DNA from: Calothrix sp. NIES-4105
GTDB lineage: Bacteria; Cyanobacteriota; Cyanobacteriia; Cyanobacteriales; Nostocaceae
Assembly: GCF_002368415.1 (NCBI RefSeq)
Contig: NZ_AP018290.1
Location: 4,105,614 to 4,169,613 of the forward strand
DNA length: 64,000 nucleotides
Direction: 5' to 3'
Shown: piece after piece, positions 61,938-64,000 of the stretch
Layout: each line of letters opens with the position of its first letter
How positions within the stretch are numbered: the stretch's first letter is position 1
Program-made: the position numbers and the translations under genes
The notes under the pieces: generated by a model
Database searches by the model: none
What the model saw: only the letters and a program-made list of their open reading frames with translations
Told to the model about the DNA's origin: nothing

Positions 61938-63281
61938 CTAACTAATTACCAATGCAATTTCTGGAATAAAAGTAAGTGGTAGGACGAGAGGTGTAACATT
62001 ATAGTTAATAATTAAGCTGTCTACTCCATCTACTCGTAGTCGCGGACGTACCTGATATGTACCTGCGGGAATGTCTCCTAATTCAAATTCCAAGGTATTG
62101 GTTTGGGTAGGATGATTCCTGGCTATTAACTCGCTATTACCTATTTTTACTAATGCTGTTTCTTGGGTACTCAATACTAAAGAAACTCTTTGTGCTGGTA
62201 ATACTGGCGGACTACATGTGACTTGCACAATGACATTATTGGGTTTGTTAGGGTCGCTGTTATCGCGACTGTCGAACGTGATATTCTCAATGGTAGGTGC
62301 TATAGGTAATGGTAATCCGTTGCTGCTACGGTCTTCGATAATTGCTGTAACAGTATACAGTCCCGGACACCATTTGTCTGGTTGGGTGGTATCAATTGTA
62401 AGTGGAATTTCTGTTGCTGTCCGCGCGGTTGCTGGGATGGTAATAACATTTGGCGCCGTTAATTGCGGATTGTTAAACACAATTTCAACGTTATTACCCT
62501 CTAGGTTATAACCAGTTAAGGTTAATTCATCTCCGAAATTAGCGGCAGGTTTTTGTAATAATTTTTTCTGGTAGGCTGGTAAGTTTTCCCTAGCTTGTTC
62601 AATTGCCGTAAAGTTGACACTCAGCAAAGTGGGATAGGGAGGAGTTATATTAGCTTGGGTGGTTACTCCTGTATCACCCGAACTTCGGGATAATACTGGT
62701 AAAGGTGTTTTTGGCGGACGAGTACTTTCTATTAATACTACTGATACTTCGTAGGCTGTAGAAATTCGGTATTGAGTTTGAAAGGTTGTCCACATTTTCG
62801 AGAGTTCGTCTAAACTCAAACTTTGAGGAGTAATTTTGACTTTTTCAATTTGGTTGTATAAATCGTATTTAGCTATATCTGCTGCTGGTAAAGCATTTTT
62901 TATATCTTCAGGTTTGAGAATGGAATAGTCGTGAAATACACTCATCGCTTCCCCTAACAAATTATGACTTGTTGGTTCGGGAAAGTCATCATTTTGAGCG
63001 TAAGCTGTCAGTATGTAGTATAAATTTAATGCTAGAGGAGGTAATGCCGTTTCTCCTGGTTTTACCTGGTTCGGGATATCCATATTTCGCCAAGCTGCAT
63101 TTTCCTTCGTTTGGTAGAGAAACAAATTAATTTGGTTGTTTGCATTCCCGTTATTATCACGGGCTTTATCTGGAGGTTTAGTTGTAACAGTGACACTACC
63201 AGAACCATTACTATCAAACCGTCGTTGCAGTAAATAACGTAAAGTTGTTGTGACAGCTGCAATTGCTAATGAATTACTCAT
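61938..63281 (-). CDS. CIS terminator/cap protein with DUF4255 (Afp16-type) and an Ig/IPT-like C-terminus
   Basis: 447 residues. DUF4255 spans the first 190: 'NSLAIAAVTTTLRYLLQRRF', 'NNQINLFLYQTKENAAWRNM' and 'LPPLALNLYYILTAYAQNDD'. In other CIS the DUF4255 protein caps the tube/sheath end and sets length. A long beta-rich C-terminal half ('GDELTLTGYNLEGNNVEIVF', 'YTVTAIIEDRSSNGLPL') resembles IPT/Ig repeats and is an addition relative to short Afp16-like caps. It overlaps the Pro/Gln-rich gene by 4 bp. Confidence 0.9.
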   Translation of the reverse strand: MSNSLAIAAVTTTLRYLLQRRFDSNGSGSVTVTTKPPDKARDNNGNANNQINLFLYQTKENAAWRNMDIPNQVKPGETALPPLALNLYYILTAYAQNDDFPEPTSHNLLGEAMSVFHDYSILKPEDIKNALPAADIAKYDLYNQIEKVKITPQSLSLDELSKMWTTFQTQYRISTAYEVSVVLIESTRPPKTPLPVLSRSSGDTGVTTQANITPPYPTLLSVNFTAIEQARENLPAYQKKLLQKPAANFGDELTLTGYNLEGNNVEIVFNNPQLTAPNVITIPATARTATEIPLTIDTTQPDKWCPGLYTVTAIIEDRSSNGLPLPIAPTIENITFDSRDNSDPNKPNNVIVQVTCSPPVLPAQRVSLVLSTQETALVKIGNSELIARNHPTQTNTLEFELGDIPAGTYQVRPRLRVDGVDSLIINYNVTPLVLPLTFIPEIALVIS

Positions 63282-64000
63282 TTAGCACCTCCACGCTGAC
63301 TTAGATATTCTTCTAAACTCATCACGGCGGGTTTTTGTTTAGGTTTAGTCGATGGTGATACTGTAGTTGGGGTTGTTGCCCTAACTTCAATTCGACCAAT
63401 AGTAACTTGAATTGTTGGCGCCGCTTCTACTTTTTGCGGTATTGGTTTTAACTCTTTTACTACTGAAACTTTTGGTGTAATTAATGTTTGTGGCTGGGTT
63501 TGTGACATTTCCTCCTGAATGAGAGATTTTTCTGTATTACTTGGCGCCGTTTCTCTCATCGGTAATATAACTTGTTCCACTAATTGAGTTGCTGGTTGCT
63601 GCCAAATCAGTGGTTGAATTTCTGGAGTTAATGCTGTATCTGTTGAGGTAAAAATTTTCTTTGTGAAAGTCTCTTTAGTAATTAACTGCTGAATAAATGT
63701 CGGTTCTGTCGATTTGGAATTATGTGATTGTACTGCCTGTAAATAATTATTTGTGTTATTTATAACCAAACTTGGTTTATTCTCAACAGTTGGATTTACT
63801 TGAGAAAGCGTTTGTGGTTGATAGGAAAATCCTGAATCTAAATTGGTTGGAGATTCATCCTTGTGATGAGTATAAATATACTCTGTTTGCCTCTGGAAAT
63901 CCTTTTCGATGTGAGTTTCTTTCTCTGGAGAAGGAGATTGGGGTGAATAAGATATTTGTTGCCAAGGGGGATATTCTTCTGGGTGATGAATCTCAGCAAC
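63278..64000 (-). CDS. Pro/Gln-rich CIS-associated hypothetical protein, partial
   Basis: The open frame is continuous from 63278 to the right edge (241 codons, no stop), so the real start lies beyond 64000 and the gene is incomplete here. A TTG at 63769 is probably not the true start. The protein is low complexity, rich in Pro, Gln, Thr and Ser ('EYPPWQQISYSPQSPSPEKE', 'TPTTVSPSTKPKQKPAVMSL'), and ends 'EEYLSQRGGAK'. Probably intrinsically disordered. It overlaps the DUF4255 gene by 4 bp, so it belongs to the CIS operon. No domain recognised. Confidence 0.8.
   Translation of the reverse strand, partial: VAEIHHPEEYPPWQQISYSPQSPSPEKETHIEKDFQRQTEYIYTHHKDESPTNLDSGFSYQPQTLSQVNPTVENKPSLVINNTNNYLQAVQSHNSKSTEPTFIQQLITKETFTKKIFTSTDTALTPEIQPLIWQQPATQLVEQVILPMRETAPSNTEKSLIQEEMSQTQPQTLITPKVSVVKELKPIPQKVEAAPTIQVTIGRIEVRATTPTTVSPSTKPKQKPAVMSLEEYLSQRGGAK

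Larger units (their letters stand above)
39445..64000 (-). other. Contractile injection system (eCIS / cyanobacterial tCIS-like) locus, cut by the right edge
   Basis: About 18 consecutive minus-strand genes, mostly overlapping or closely spaced. They hold a DUF4255 cap, a AAA+ ATPase, DUF4157 proteins and a set of phage baseplate homologues (LysM, gpD-like, gpV/VgrG-like, PAAR-like, gp25, two J, tail protein I). This combination is diagnostic of phage-tail-like extracellular CIS, and a thylakoid-anchored variant of such systems has been described in Anabaena. Sheath, inner-tube and most cargo-related genes are not seen and should lie upstream, beyond 64000. The unusual part is the four-gene DUF4157/wHTH/Lgt-like/DUF4157 cassette at 53885-59406. 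Confidence 0.92.

Noticed and set aside
39445-64000. Complete prophage
   Set aside because: No terminase, portal, capsid, lysis or integrase genes; DUF4157, DUF4255 and the AAA+ ATPase mark a CIS instead.

Overview
This window comes from a filamentous cyanobacterium, most likely Nostocales-like; the genus is not resolved. The evidence is a cyanoglobin-type truncated haemoglobin, an RRM protein of the cyanobacterial Rbp type, Uma2-family proteins, heptamer short tandem repeats (AGTGCTG), dispersed palindromes and a contractile injection system of the kind found in cyanobacteria. The hexamer GGCGCC is strikingly over-represented (about 90 copies by hand count), while the classical cyanobacterial HIP1 octamer GCGATCGC was seen only once.

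Left part (1-20 kb): a DUF62-like gene cut by the left edge; two tandem cNMP-binding-domain histidine kinases with a decayed response-regulator gene upstream of them; an AraC regulator followed by an MFS exporter gene and an SDR gene, each split by its own TnpB-only (IS200/IS605-type) element; an NmrA-like NAD(P)-binding protein and a quinone-oxidoreductase-like protein; a PaoABC-type periplasmic molybdo-flavoprotein aldehyde oxidoreductase operon with heptamer repeats at its first gene junctions; small hypothetical genes, a truncated haemoglobin and a dienelactone hydrolase.

Middle part (20-39 kb): a 1939-residue secreted phosphatase with four catalytic-type modules plus an RTX tail and a candidate Pho box; a HepT/MntA toxin-antitoxin pair, a frameshifted HTH antitoxin relic and a VapBC-like pair; OsmC and three GNAT acetyltransferases; mutS, which carries a dispersed repeat inserted in frame; a CPBP protease remnant beside a tandem Uma2 pair; an aldo/keto reductase, an RRM protein, a PII-like protein and ilvC.

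Right part (39.4-64 kb, all on the minus strand, running off the right edge): a phage-tail-like extracellular or thylakoid-type contractile injection system (CIS). In transcription order it holds a Pro/Gln-rich protein (cut by the edge), a DUF4255 cap protein, a AAA+ ATPase, a small conserved protein, a large DUF4157 protein with a possible C-terminal effector domain, a small winged-helix-like protein (possible partner or immunity protein), an Lgt-like membrane protein, a second DUF4157 protein with two HExxH motifs and a glycine-zipper segment, then a tightly overlapping baseplate operon (tube-adaptor protein, LysM protein, gpD-like hub, gpV/VgrG OB-fold spike, PAAR-like tip, gp25, two J-type wedge proteins, tail protein I, DUF6519) and finally a DUF6734 glycosyltransferase-like protein. 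Sheath and inner-tube genes are not in the window and would be expected beyond 64000. The DUF4157/wHTH/Lgt-like/DUF4157 cassette inside the CIS locus is the most promising candidate for undescribed biology.
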